Of a stretch of 64,000 nt of DNA, positions 9,791-17,972 are shown one piece after another. Position numbers and translations under genes: made by a program. The stretch comes from Mycolicibacterium sp. YH-1. Its GTDB lineage: Bacteria; Actinomycetota; Actinomycetes; Mycobacteriales; Mycobacteriaceae. Each line of letters opens with the position of its first letter. Positions within the stretch are counted from its first letter, which is position 1. A model generated the notes under the pieces. The model did no database searches, had not been told where the DNA came from, and worked only from the letters and a program-made list of their open reading frames with translations. The stretch covers positions 5,704,001 to 5,768,000 of the forward strand of contig NZ_CP092915.1 in the NCBI RefSeq assembly GCF_022557175.1, read 5' to 3'.

Positions 9791-9886
9791 CACCGTACTG
9801 GTCGTCGGCGGCGTGGCCTGACTGCTGACCCTGTCGACGCTAAACGCCTCGATGAACTAAGCCTGTCCGCGTGCGCGCCCGCGGAC
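9791..9886 (+). pseudogene. Decayed fragment of an MFS_3 transporter gene
   Basis: About 95 bases align with 3988-4080 of the MFS_3 gene in this window. The frame reads VVGGVA-stop-LLTLSTLNASMN-stop, where the intact gene has VVGGAAWLLSLSTLNASMQL; the Trp codon has become TGA and a second stop follows. It lies in the 9537-9948 gap. The rest of that gap shows no gene; a 17-base motif at 9731 recurs at 14367. Confidence 0.65.
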
Positions 9887-9948
9887 AGGCGTCGCCGATG
9901 CGGCGTGCCTTCCGGCAGATGCTCGTCACCTGCTCATATGGTGGGTGC

Positions 9949-10197
9949 ATGGCACGCATCCGATCGATTGCACAGGGACAGCAAACAATCCGGCCGCATC
10001 GGTCCGAGGTCGACTGCTTCTACAATGTCGTCCAAGCCGACGACGGAGCACTGCTCCTACATCTGAGCACCTTCGGTTCTGACGACCGCACATCGGAGCC
10101 GAAGAGCAGCCAATCGATACAGGTCGATGAGGACAACGCGCGGCAACTGGTCGAAATTCTGATCACCACCTTCCCTTCGATCAAGAACTCGACGTAG
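9949..10197 (+). CDS. Small conserved protein (MARIRSIAQG family), unknown function
   Basis: 82 residues starting at the ATG at 9949 (MARIRSIAQGQQTIRPHRSE). The body reads VDCFYNVV.ADDG.LLLHLSTFGSDDR, then SSQSIQVDEDNARQLVEIL, a compact alpha/beta pattern without signal or membrane segment. I recall near-identical small proteins in many actinobacteria and proteobacteria, without an assigned function. It precedes the nuclease-helicase gene on the same strand, 326 bases away, so a functional link is possible but not shown. Confidence 0.7.
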   Translation: MARIRSIAQGQQTIRPHRSEVDCFYNVVQADDGALLLHLSTFGSDDRTSEPKSSQSIQVDEDNARQLVEILITTFPSIKNST

Positions 10198-10523
10198 GCC
10201 TGTCAGCGCCCAGCTCCGCCACCGCGCACACCGATGTCGTGCACTAGGTTGTTTCGGTTTTTGAGTGTGGTCGTCGCCATGGTTGGAGACATTGCACCAC
10301 AGCAGCTTTTTAAGGCCGACTTGGGTACGCCGGGTATAGATCGCCGATCACATTTGCTTATCGGTGCGCAGTTCGATGATTGTCTCCACGCCCGATGTGC
10401 GTTGAACGGCGCACGGCTGAACTAGCATGACTGCCGCGGTTCGACGGACTTCCGCGACAGAAGTGTGATGCCGGACATGTCCCCACCCGCACGACTCACT
10501 TCGTGCTGCCCAGGGGATTCCAC
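10198..10523. other. Intergenic gap without a supported gene
   Basis: No convincing coding sequence was found. A 63-codon frame at 10234-10425 has no family resemblance and no good ribosome binding site. A TTGAAC at 10402 and TAGCAT at 10423 could form a weak promoter for the helicase gene, but the 15-base spacing is short. Base composition is lower in GC than the flanking core genes. Confidence 0.4.
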
Positions 10524-12392
10524 TTGACGCTCATCCGAACGACTGCCAACCGCATCCGCGGCCAAGAGCCCCAATCTCTCGTCGAGCAGCTTCTCGAGCA
10601 GATGTTGTATCAAACTGGCCACCGCGCCTCGCCCGCCGAACAGTCGTCTTGGCGGAAGAGCCTGCCAGCGTTTGCGGGCGATCTCGTCGACGCAGGCCTC
10701 GGCGAAGTCGAGATGCTCATCGAGTACCACCTGCCGCTCACATCTCAACGCGCTGATGTGGTCCTGGCCGGAGTCCACCCGCTGACAGGACAACCGTCAT
10801 ACGTGGTCGTCGAGCTGAAGCAATGGTCGACCGCATACACGTTTGAGGGGGACCCAGAACTCGTCGAGGTTCCAGGCATGCCAGGGCCGCCCAAATTGCA
10901 TCCAGTAGTTCAAGTTCGCGGCTACTGTGAGTACCTGGCGAGTTTTGCCCGCGCAATCGCCGATCAGCCAGACGCCCTTGCAGGCATGGCCTACCTCCAT
11001 AACGCGGTCAATCTAGCTGAATTCAAAGACCTCCTCGCAGTCCCTGTGTCCACAAACGGACGATTGTTCACCGGTGCTGACAAAGGGACGATGGTTGACT
11101 TCCTAAAGTCCAGGCTCGCGGCTCGTCCCGGCCATACAGCCGGGGACATCTTGATGCACTCGGCAATCGCCCCGTCGATGCAGCTGCTCAAAGTAGCAGC
11201 CTCAGAAATTCGCGATCGACCGCAGTTCCAACTGATTGGAAATCAGCGACTTGCCGTCGAGTTGATCCTGCACACGATCGAACATGCCCGTGCCGGAAAC
11301 AAGAAGCGCGTCATCGCGGTCACGGGCGGCCCAGGGTCGGGCAAGAGCGCAGTGGCGCTGTCAGTATTGGGTGAACTCGCACGAAGGGGCCGCACCGTCG
11401 TACACGCAACGGGATCGAGGTCCTTCACTCAGACGCTACGCAAGGTCGCGGGACACCGGGCAAAGGCAGTGCAGGCGATGTTCAAGTACTTCAACCAGTT
11501 CATGTCCGCCGACCCAAACGGGCTGGATGTTTTGGTCCTCGATGAGGCGCACCGCATCCGCGAGACGTCGGCGAGCCGCTATACAAAGGCGGAATATCGA
11601 ACCGATCGAACCCAAGTCGACGAACTCATCGCTGCAGCTCGGGTCCCGGTCTTCCTACTCGATGAGAACCAGGTCGTCCGACCGGGTGAGATGGGCACCC
11701 TGGAACAGATTGAACGGCACTCGGCACACCTTGGCCATGACTTCCAGCACATCGAGCTTGGTGCGCAGTTCCGTTGCGGTGGCAGCGAGGAATACGTGCT
11801 CTGGGTGACACGACTGCTCGGCCTCACTGAGGGTCTACCGACCCAATGGCATGGCGATCCCCAGTTCGACGTACAAGTGGTTGACAGCCCAACCGACTTG
11901 GAGGACCTCCTCCGAGGAAAAATGGAGCACGGTTACTCAGCGAGGATGACTGCTGGATTCTGTTGGCGCTGGAGCGAAGCCCGCAAGGATGGAACGCTGG
12001 CACCAGACGTCCAGATCGGCGATTGGGCGCGCCCGTGGAACAGCAAGAGTGATCGACGTATCGGCGACGCGCCGCCAAGTGCACTCTGGGCGACCGAGGA
12101 TGGCGGCTTCGGTCAGGTCGGTTGTGTCTACACGGCCCAAGGATTCGAATATGACTGGAATGGCGTCATCATCGGCCCGGATCTAGTATGGCGCGACGGA
12201 CGGTTCGTCTCGGTTCGAAGCGCCAACAAGGACCCAGACTTCCGTAATCAGGCAACTGTTCCCGATCGGCGCTTTGATCTGCTCGTTCGTAACGTTTACA
12301 AGGTGTTGCTCACCCGGGGGATGGTCGGAACCGCCATCTACTCAGTAGACGCTGAGACCCGTGAAGCGCTGCGATCCCTTCTGAGGGATTAG
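10524..12392 (+). CDS. DUF2075 helicase with N-terminal PD-(D/E)XK-like nuclease domain
   Basis: 622 residues from the TTG at 10524, preceded by AGGGGA at good spacing; a GTG seven codons earlier is an alternative. Residues 60-105 contain EMLIEYHLP, RADVVL and VVVELKQW, the E...D...E-x-K pattern of PD-(D/E)XK nucleases. Residues 262-622 are a superfamily 1-like (DUF2075, Schlafen group 3-like) helicase: Walker A GGPGSGKSA (268-275), Walker B LVLDEAH (337-343), QFRCGGSEEY and the late motif YTAQGFEYDW. GC content is visibly lower than neighbours, suggesting transfer. The architecture fits nucleic-acid defence or repair; no defence role has been shown for this protein. Confidence 0.8.
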   Translation: MTLIRTTANRIRGQEPQSLVEQLLEQMLYQTGHRASPAEQSSWRKSLPAFAGDLVDAGLGEVEMLIEYHLPLTSQRADVVLAGVHPLTGQPSYVVVELKQWSTAYTFEGDPELVEVPGMPGPPKLHPVVQVRGYCEYLASFARAIADQPDALAGMAYLHNAVNLAEFKDLLAVPVSTNGRLFTGADKGTMVDFLKSRLAARPGHTAGDILMHSAIAPSMQLLKVAASEIRDRPQFQLIGNQRLAVELILHTIEHARAGNKKRVIAVTGGPGSGKSAVALSVLGELARRGRTVVHATGSRSFTQTLRKVAGHRAKAVQAMFKYFNQFMSADPNGLDVLVLDEAHRIRETSASRYTKAEYRTDRTQVDELIAAARVPVFLLDENQVVRPGEMGTLEQIERHSAHLGHDFQHIELGAQFRCGGSEEYVLWVTRLLGLTEGLPTQWHGDPQFDVQVVDSPTDLEDLLRGKMEHGYSARMTAGFCWRWSEARKDGTLAPDVQIGDWARPWNSKSDRRIGDAPPSALWATEDGGFGQVGCVYTAQGFEYDWNGVIIGPDLVWRDGRFVSVRSANKDPDFRNQATVPDRRFDLLVRNVYKVLLTRGMVGTAIYSVDAETREALRSLLRD

Positions 12393-12548
12393 GCCGAGAT
12401 CGCCGTCGGCGAGGAAGCGGCAGAAGTACTCGCCTCCGGGCCGCGCCCAAAGATCAGTCGCGGGATAGCCGTGATCTAGCTCCTCACCCCATTCCCAGCC
12501 CCGCAGTGGGTCCGGGTGGCGGCGCGCCTACCGAAGTCGCCCAACGAG

Positions 12549-14099
12549 CTACCGCGCCCCGTACTCCAAAGCAGGATCCGTCTCAGACCCCCGACTACTC
12601 GAGATGGTCAGCTCATCAGGCCGCACCTGATACCGGGAGCCGTCGTCCGGGTTGATCGCGTCGAACCCGCCGCCGGCGGGCACCGCGTTCTGCAGCACCA
12701 GCTGAGCCCCGTCGCGCAACCGTTCACCGCGGTAGTAGTAGCTGCCCGGCGACGTCTCGCACACGATCGCCAGGGAGTTCGCGGTCTTGATCATCGCCGC
12801 CGGCGAACTGCCCGCGTCGCAGCGCGCCGAGTGACCGACGAAGCCCTGCGAGTCGATCCCCGACAGGCCTGCGATCGGTGCCGAACTCGTCGTTGTCGTG
12901 GGTGACGTCGACGTGGTGGACGGTGTCGTCGTCTCCTCCGAGGCCGACGGCGCCGACTCCTCAGAGGTCGCGGGCGGCGGCACGGCCAGCGTGCTCCGCG
13001 GCTCCGAGCCCCCGCCACTGCCTCCGGTGGACGCCACCACCGCGGCCAGCACCCCCGCCAAGGCGAACATCGCGACGATCCCCACCATCAACGCCACCTG
13101 CGTCCGACTGAACCGCGACTTCCGGACCGGTGCCGACGGCGGGATCGGGGCATGCGGCACGTAGCCCGTTACCGACGGTCTTGGATCGACCGCCGTGAAC
13201 TGCCGCGTCGGGGGCGGCGAACTCGGCCTAACGGGCGGGGCCGGCGCCGCGGCAATCGGCCGGTCGTGGGCGGCGGCAGTCGCGGCCCGAGCCAGCTCAC
13301 CCGCCGACGCGTAGCGCTTGGCGGGGTCCTTGGCCATGCCCTTCGCGACGACGTCATCAAACGTTGACGCGATCCCGCGGCGCATGATGCTGGGCCTCGG
13401 CGGCGGGGAGAACAGGTGCGCGCTCATCACCTGCCGCAGATCGCCGGCCTCGAACGGCGCCCGGCCGGTCAGGCACTCGTACAGCAGGCACGTCAGCGAG
13501 TACACGTCCGACGCCGAGCCACCGGCCTGCCCGTTCAACCGCTCCGGCGCCATGTAGGCACACGAGCCGATGACCAGACCCGTCTTCGTCACCGTCGCCT
13601 CACCGCCGCCATAGGCGATGCCGAAGTCCACCAGGTACGCGAAGTCCTCGGGCGTGAGCAGCACGTTCTCGGGCTTGATGTCGCGGTGAACCAGGCCGCT
13701 GGCGTGCGCGGCGTCCAGCGCGGACGCGACCTGGCTGATGATCGCCGTCGTCCGGGTCGGCGGCAGCGCGCCGTTGACCCGCAGCTCGTCCTTGACACTG
13801 GTGCCCTCGACCAGGCGCATGTCGATGTAGAGCACACCGTCGATCTCGCCGAAGTCGTGCACGGGGATGACGTGTGGCTCCTGCAGGCGCGCCGCGATGC
13901 GCGACTCGCGGCGGAAGCGCTCCTGAAAGCTCGGGTCGGCCGCCATGTCGGGCCGCAGCACCTTGAGCGCCACCTCGCGCTCACGCACGGTGTCGTAGGC
14001 GCGATAGACCTCGCCCATCCCGCCGACACCGATCAACGAGTGCAGCTCATAGGAGCCGAATCGTGAGCCCAGACGCGGGCCGACATCCGAAGAACCCAT
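12549..14099 (-). CDS. Transmembrane Ser/Thr protein kinase (PknE/PknH-like)
   Basis: 516 residues. Kinase domain 15-275: glycine loop GVGGMGEVY, Lys46 (VALKVL), HRDIKPEN with catalytic Asp140, DFG 158-160, APE in YMAPER. A Pro/Ser-rich juxtamembrane linker follows, then one membrane helix (about 345-370), a Thr/Ser-rich stalk and an external domain of about 100 residues with two cysteines (HSARCDAGSSP, LAIVCETSPG), like other mycobacterial sensor kinases. The stalk (TTTPSTTSTSPTTTTSS) may be O-mannosylated. No operon partner. The signal sensed is unknown. Confidence 0.92.
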   Translation of the reverse strand: MGSSDVGPRLGSRFGSYELHSLIGVGGMGEVYRAYDTVREREVALKVLRPDMAADPSFQERFRRESRIAARLQEPHVIPVHDFGEIDGVLYIDMRLVEGTSVKDELRVNGALPPTRTTAIISQVASALDAAHASGLVHRDIKPENVLLTPEDFAYLVDFGIAYGGGEATVTKTGLVIGSCAYMAPERLNGQAGGSASDVYSLTCLLYECLTGRAPFEAGDLRQVMSAHLFSPPPRPSIMRRGIASTFDDVVAKGMAKDPAKRYASAGELARAATAAAHDRPIAAAPAPPVRPSSPPPTRQFTAVDPRPSVTGYVPHAPIPPSAPVRKSRFSRTQVALMVGIVAMFALAGVLAAVVASTGGSGGGSEPRSTLAVPPPATSEESAPSASEETTTPSTTSTSPTTTTSSAPIAGLSGIDSQGFVGHSARCDAGSSPAAMIKTANSLAIVCETSPGSYYYRGERLRDGAQLVLQNAVPAGGGFDAINPDDGSRYQVRPDELTISSSRGSETDPALEYGAR

Positions 14100-14135
14100 A
14101 TGCGTTCCTCCTGCCCTTCCGCGATAGATCTCATG

Positions 14136-14242
14136 GTGACCGCGCAGGTCACACCGTCAACCCTGACGGTGTTCCCGCATGCTGCTGCGCTCAACCCGCT
14201 CCCCGCGGCAGGCGACCTGCTGTGACACCGAAGTCACAGCAG
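14136..14242. promoter_or_regulatory. Cluster of three inverted repeats in the leader of the kinase gene
   Basis: In the 336-base gap between the two kinase genes lie GTGACC-N5-GGTCAC (14136-14152), ACACCGTCA-ACCC-TGACGGTGT (14151-14172) and CTGCTGTGAC-ACCGAA-GTCACAGCAG (14217-14242). All arms match perfectly. The first two share two bases, so as RNA they would compete. The third could be a DNA operator, or a terminator for the gene ending at 14436, but it lacks a T-run. Nothing else was recognised in 14100-14435 apart from a 17-base motif at 14367 shared with 9731. Confidence 0.5.
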
Positions 14243-14435
14243 CACAAGCCAATTGCTCGCAAGCCAGAGTACACACGTCCTAACGCTACGGTTGACTGGC
14301 GACAACGGCGACCCTGCCTCGCCCACCTACGTTCTTTGCCGTGTGGCACTCGACGGTGGCCCGGGGACCGGCGGGTGTAGCCGCCGTCCACGTCTCTCGT
14401 GACACCGCTCACAAATGGAACTTCCAGCGCCGCCA

Positions 14436-16286
14436 CTATGGGTTCAGCTTCGTGCTTCCCTCGATTGGGTGCGTCGTACTGACGACCTTCGCGATGCAGT
14501 TGTCCCTGTCGAAGCCCTGATCGGTGCACCACCCGAGGACTTGGTAGGGGTTGTTGGAGAACAGCCCGACGATGGTGACCCAGAAGTTGGGACCGTCGTA
14601 GGTCGACCAGTCCCCTGACCACAGCAGCCGAACGTCGGGATAAATATTGCGTAGCCGCAAATGTTCCTCGAGGATCGCCTGGTTGCCCCAGATGATGCCC
14701 TTGGCCTCGATGCCGACGCGCTTCGAGCTGATCTGCGGAACCCAGATGTCGGCAAGGCGGGCAGCGACGTAGCCGCGATCTTCACCCGCAATGTTCTGCA
14801 GCCTGGTCAGGCTCATCTTCTCCACGTCCGGCGTGGGCGACACCGTGACCGTCCGCGTGGGTGTAGACGGTCTCGGCCGCGGGGTGGACGACGGATCGTC
14901 GGTACCTCTCATGAGGAACTCGACACCGGCCTTCGCCTCCCCCTCCGTGTAGCTCATCTCATGGCCCTGTCCCACCTGTACGCGGTAGAACCGAGCCCCC
15001 GCGGGGACGTCGCCGACCTCGAACTGCATGACGCAACCGTCGTCGCTGCTGCTGCTCTTCTGGATGCTGCCCTTGGCCAGAAGCTTGCCCGACTCATCCT
15101 CGACGGTGATCGGGGAGTTGGGCGCGATGTCTCCGAAATCCCTTGCTCCAGCGCACTTGTAGCCGGTGGGCAGGTCGACCGTCTTGATGATGTCCTTGGT
15201 CAGTTGCACCGTTCCCGCGAGTGTGAACGCGTCGCCAGGCGCCTCGTTGGTGGGCTGCAGCGCGAAGTACGCGACCAGGGCGATCGCCAATACGATTGCC
15301 GCCGCACCGATCAGGAGGGCACTCCGACGGCGACGGTTACCAGGCGCTAGCGCTTCCGGTGTACGCGTAGCGGGAGCTGCCACGGGCGCCACCATGGTGT
15401 CAGCGGTGTGCAGAGTGGGTGTCGGCACCGATTCGTCTGGTGTCTCGGTGGGCGCCTCCAACGCACTGACGAACTCCATGCACGTGGCGAATCGATCATC
15501 CGGGTCCTTGGCCAGCGCCCGCGTCAGCGCCGCGTCCAACGCCGCCAACTCGGGCCGGATGTCGCCAAGCTTGGGCGGCATCGCGTTGAGGTGGTTGCTG
15601 ATCACGACTGCCGGGTTCGAGTGCTGGAACAACTGCGTTTCGGTCAGCAGGTGATAAGTCGTTGCCGCCAGCGAGTATTGGTCGGCCCTGCCGTCAACGG
15701 GGAGTCCCATCAGCTGCTCGGGCGCGGCGTACGCCGCCGTCCCGACGGTCATGTTGGTGGCCGTGAGCCCGCCGCCACTCTCCTCGGCCAGGTCGCGGGC
15801 GACACCGAAGTCGCCAAGAAGGATTCGTCGTTCCCCGTGCTCGGCGTCCGCCACCAAAATGTTGGCGGGCTTCACGTCACGGTGCAGCAAGCCCTTCGCG
15901 TGGGAGTAGTCGAGCGCCGAAGCCACCGCCTTGACAATGGTGAGAGCGTCGCGAACCGGCATGCCATCGGGATACTGCTCCTGGAGCAGACGGGCCACGT
16001 CGGTGCCGTCGACGAAGTCCATCGTGATCCACAGGCGCCCGCGGTACTTGCCGCGGTCGAGAATTCCGACGATGTGCGGGTGCCACAGCTTGGACGCCAG
16101 ATCGGCTTCCCGGTTGAACCGCTCCATGTAGTCCGGGTCCGACGAGATGTCGGACCGCAGGACCTTGATGGCGTCGTGTCGAGGCAGCCTGGGGTGCTGG
16201 GCGAGGTAGACCTCGCCCATCCCCCCTGCGCCAAGCCGCCGCTCAATGGTGTAGCTGGCAAACTTCGCACCGTTGGCCAACGGCAT
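14436..16286 (-). CDS. Transmembrane Ser/Thr protein kinase with two-part external sensor
   Basis: 616 residues. Kinase domain 12-270: GAGGMGEVY, Lys41 (AIKVL), HRDVKPAN with Asp137, DFG 159-161, AAPEQ. One membrane helix (about 328-346, [22 protein letters not shown]). The external part has a beta-rich domain with two cysteines ([20 protein letters not shown]), a Pro/Thr linker, then a distinct Trp-rich domain ([47 protein letters not shown]). This tail is not the PASTA, PknH or NHL sensor. Two tandem receptor kinases here are separate transcription units, judging by the gap. Confidence 0.92.
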   Translation of the reverse strand: MPLANGAKFASYTIERRLGAGGMGEVYLAQHPRLPRHDAIKVLRSDISSDPDYMERFNREADLASKLWHPHIVGILDRGKYRGRLWITMDFVDGTDVARLLQEQYPDGMPVRDALTIVKAVASALDYSHAKGLLHRDVKPANILVADAEHGERRILLGDFGVARDLAEESGGGLTATNMTVGTAAYAAPEQLMGLPVDGRADQYSLAATTYHLLTETQLFQHSNPAVVISNHLNAMPPKLGDIRPELAALDAALTRALAKDPDDRFATCMEFVSALEAPTETPDESVPTPTLHTADTMVAPVAAPATRTPEALAPGNRRRRSALLIGAAAIVLAIALVAYFALQPTNEAPGDAFTLAGTVQLTKDIIKTVDLPTGYKCAGARDFGDIAPNSPITVEDESGKLLAKGSIQKSSSSDDGCVMQFEVGDVPAGARFYRVQVGQGHEMSYTEGEAKAGVEFLMRGTDDPSSTPRPRPSTPTRTVTVSPTPDVEKMSLTRLQNIAGEDRGYVAARLADIWVPQISSKRVGIEAKGIIWGNQAILEEHLRLRNIYPDVRLLWSGDWSTYDGPNFWVTIVGLFSNNPYQVLGWCTDQGFDRDNCIAKVVSTTHPIEGSTKLNP

Positions 16287-16351
16287 GGCTGGACGGTACC
16301 GATGATTCGCTCAGTCGACACGGAGATTGTGCACTCTGCCCTTATACGCGG

Positions 16352-17944
16352 TCAGCGCCGCCGCTTCACATCCCGCAGCACCTCGCGAGCCGCATTCCGG
16401 CCGTTCGCCCCAGTCACCCCACCACCGGGGTGCGTGCCGGCACCACACAGATACAGCCCGCGTACAGGCGTCCGATACTTGGCCCAGCCCCGCACCGGCC
16501 GCATGAACAGCAACTGATCCGGCGACATGTCCCCGTGCAGCGCGTGCCCGCCCGTCAAACCCATCACCCGCTCCATGTCCAGCGGGCTGAGCACCTGGCG
16601 ATGCTCGATCAACCCACTCAACCCCGGGAAGTGCGCCTCGAGCTGGGCGATGACCTCGTCGGCCCGCGTCTCCTTGATGTCGTCCCACGACTCGTCGCGC
16701 AGGTGGAACGGCTGAGAGTTCACGTCGATGGTCGCGATGTGCTTGCCGTCGGGCGCCAGAGACGGATCATGCACCGTCGGGAACACGATCTCCACATGCG
16801 AGTCCCGCACCGCCAGCCCGTACTGCGCCTGCGCCTGGTGCAGGTCCATCTCGGCGATGAACGGGTTCACCTCCATGATCCCCCGGTGGTACGGCTGCAC
16901 TCCCCCGGTCGGATGCCCTGTGACATAGGGCAACTCACTCAGCGCCAGGTTGATCTTGATGCTGGTGCCCATACAGCGGTAGGCCTCCACCTGCCGCACG
17001 AAGTCGTCGGGCAGGTCGGCGCGGTCGCACAGCGTCAGGAACGTGTGCTTGGGATCGGCGTTCGACAGCACCCGCGTGGCACTGATCTCCTCACCGGACA
17101 CCAGCCGCACCCCGGTCGCCTGCCCCCCGCGGGTCACAATGCCCGCAACCGCTGCATCGCAACGGATCTCAGCGCCGGCCTCTCGCGCCGCATCGGCCAT
17201 CACCTCGGTCAGCACGCCCATGCCCCCACGCACGAAACCCCACTGCCGCACCCCGCCGTCGCTCTCCTCGCTGGCGTGGTCGTGCAGCAGCACGAATGCC
17301 GTCCCCGGCGTCGACGGCCCCGCCACGCTGTCGTTGATCGCGTGCCAGCCCAGCGCGGCCTTGACGTGTTCGCTCTCGAACCGCTCGGCCAGGATCTGAT
17401 GCGCGCTGGAGGTGAACAACCGCGCCAGCTGGTCCAGGTGTTTGCGTGCGCGCAGCCCGACCCCACCCAGCCTCGCCAGCCCACGCAGGTCGTCCAGGCT
17501 CCTCACCCGCGGGTCGGGTGCCGTCCAGTCGAACACCGGCAGCACCTGCTGGACCATCTCGCTGAGGTCCTCCTCGAACTTCGGCAGCGCCCGCGCGTCA
17601 GCCGCCGAGAAGTGCTTGGTCGCCGCGACGTTCTCAGCCATGTCGTCGCCGAGGTAGTAGCTCGCGCCGTCGGGATAGAGGTTCAGCGTCGGGCCCGCCG
17701 GGTCGACGAAGATTCCCCGCCGCTCCAGTGTCATGTCCTGCCAGATCGCCTCGCGCAGCATCGACAACACGTAGGCCCCGGTCGACGCTCGGTAGCCCGG
17801 CGCGAACTCCTCGGTGTTGCACGCCCCACCGACGAACGGCCGCCGCTCCAGAACCAGCGGCTTGAGCCCAGCGCGCGCCAGGTAGAACGCCGCGACCAGC
17901 CCGTTGTGACCGCCACCGATGATGACGGCGTCGTAATGACTCAT
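16352..17944 (-). CDS. FAD-dependent phytoene-desaturase-like oxidoreductase (PYROXD2/Rv0897c-like)
   Basis: 530 residues. Rossmann dinucleotide-binding start DAVIIGGGHNGLVAAFYLAR followed by the ERR acidic end of strand 2 (LVLERRPFVGGA), and the C-terminal FAD signature GLYLCGAGTHPGGGVTGANG. This architecture belongs to CrtI-like amine/carotenoid oxidoreductases, closest to the PYROXD2-type proteins of which M. tuberculosis Rv0897c is one. It lies 28 bases downstream of the IlvD-like gene on the same strand and could be the last gene of the 21.8-22.9 kb operon, though such genes also occur alone. Substrate unknown. Confidence 0.85.
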   Translation of the reverse strand: MSHYDAVIIGGGHNGLVAAFYLARAGLKPLVLERRPFVGGACNTEEFAPGYRASTGAYVLSMLREAIWQDMTLERRGIFVDPAGPTLNLYPDGASYYLGDDMAENVAATKHFSAADARALPKFEEDLSEMVQQVLPVFDWTAPDPRVRSLDDLRGLARLGGVGLRARKHLDQLARLFTSSAHQILAERFESEHVKAALGWHAINDSVAGPSTPGTAFVLLHDHASEESDGGVRQWGFVRGGMGVLTEVMADAAREAGAEIRCDAAVAGIVTRGGQATGVRLVSGEEISATRVLSNADPKHTFLTLCDRADLPDDFVRQVEAYRCMGTSIKINLALSELPYVTGHPTGGVQPYHRGIMEVNPFIAEMDLHQAQAQYGLAVRDSHVEIVFPTVHDPSLAPDGKHIATIDVNSQPFHLRDESWDDIKETRADEVIAQLEAHFPGLSGLIEHRQVLSPLDMERVMGLTGGHALHGDMSPDQLLFMRPVRGWAKYRTPVRGLYLCGAGTHPGGGVTGANGRNAAREVLRDVKRRR

Positions 17945-17972
17945 CTGCCCTCTGTTCTTCGGCGAGCGCTCA

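Noticed and set aside
10234..10425. 63-codon plus-strand frame
   Set aside because: No family resemblance, no ribosome binding site, odd composition; treated as non-coding.
14217..14242. CRP binding site
   Set aside because: The half sites TGTGA and TCACA are present but separated by 8 bases instead of 6; reported only as an inverted repeat.
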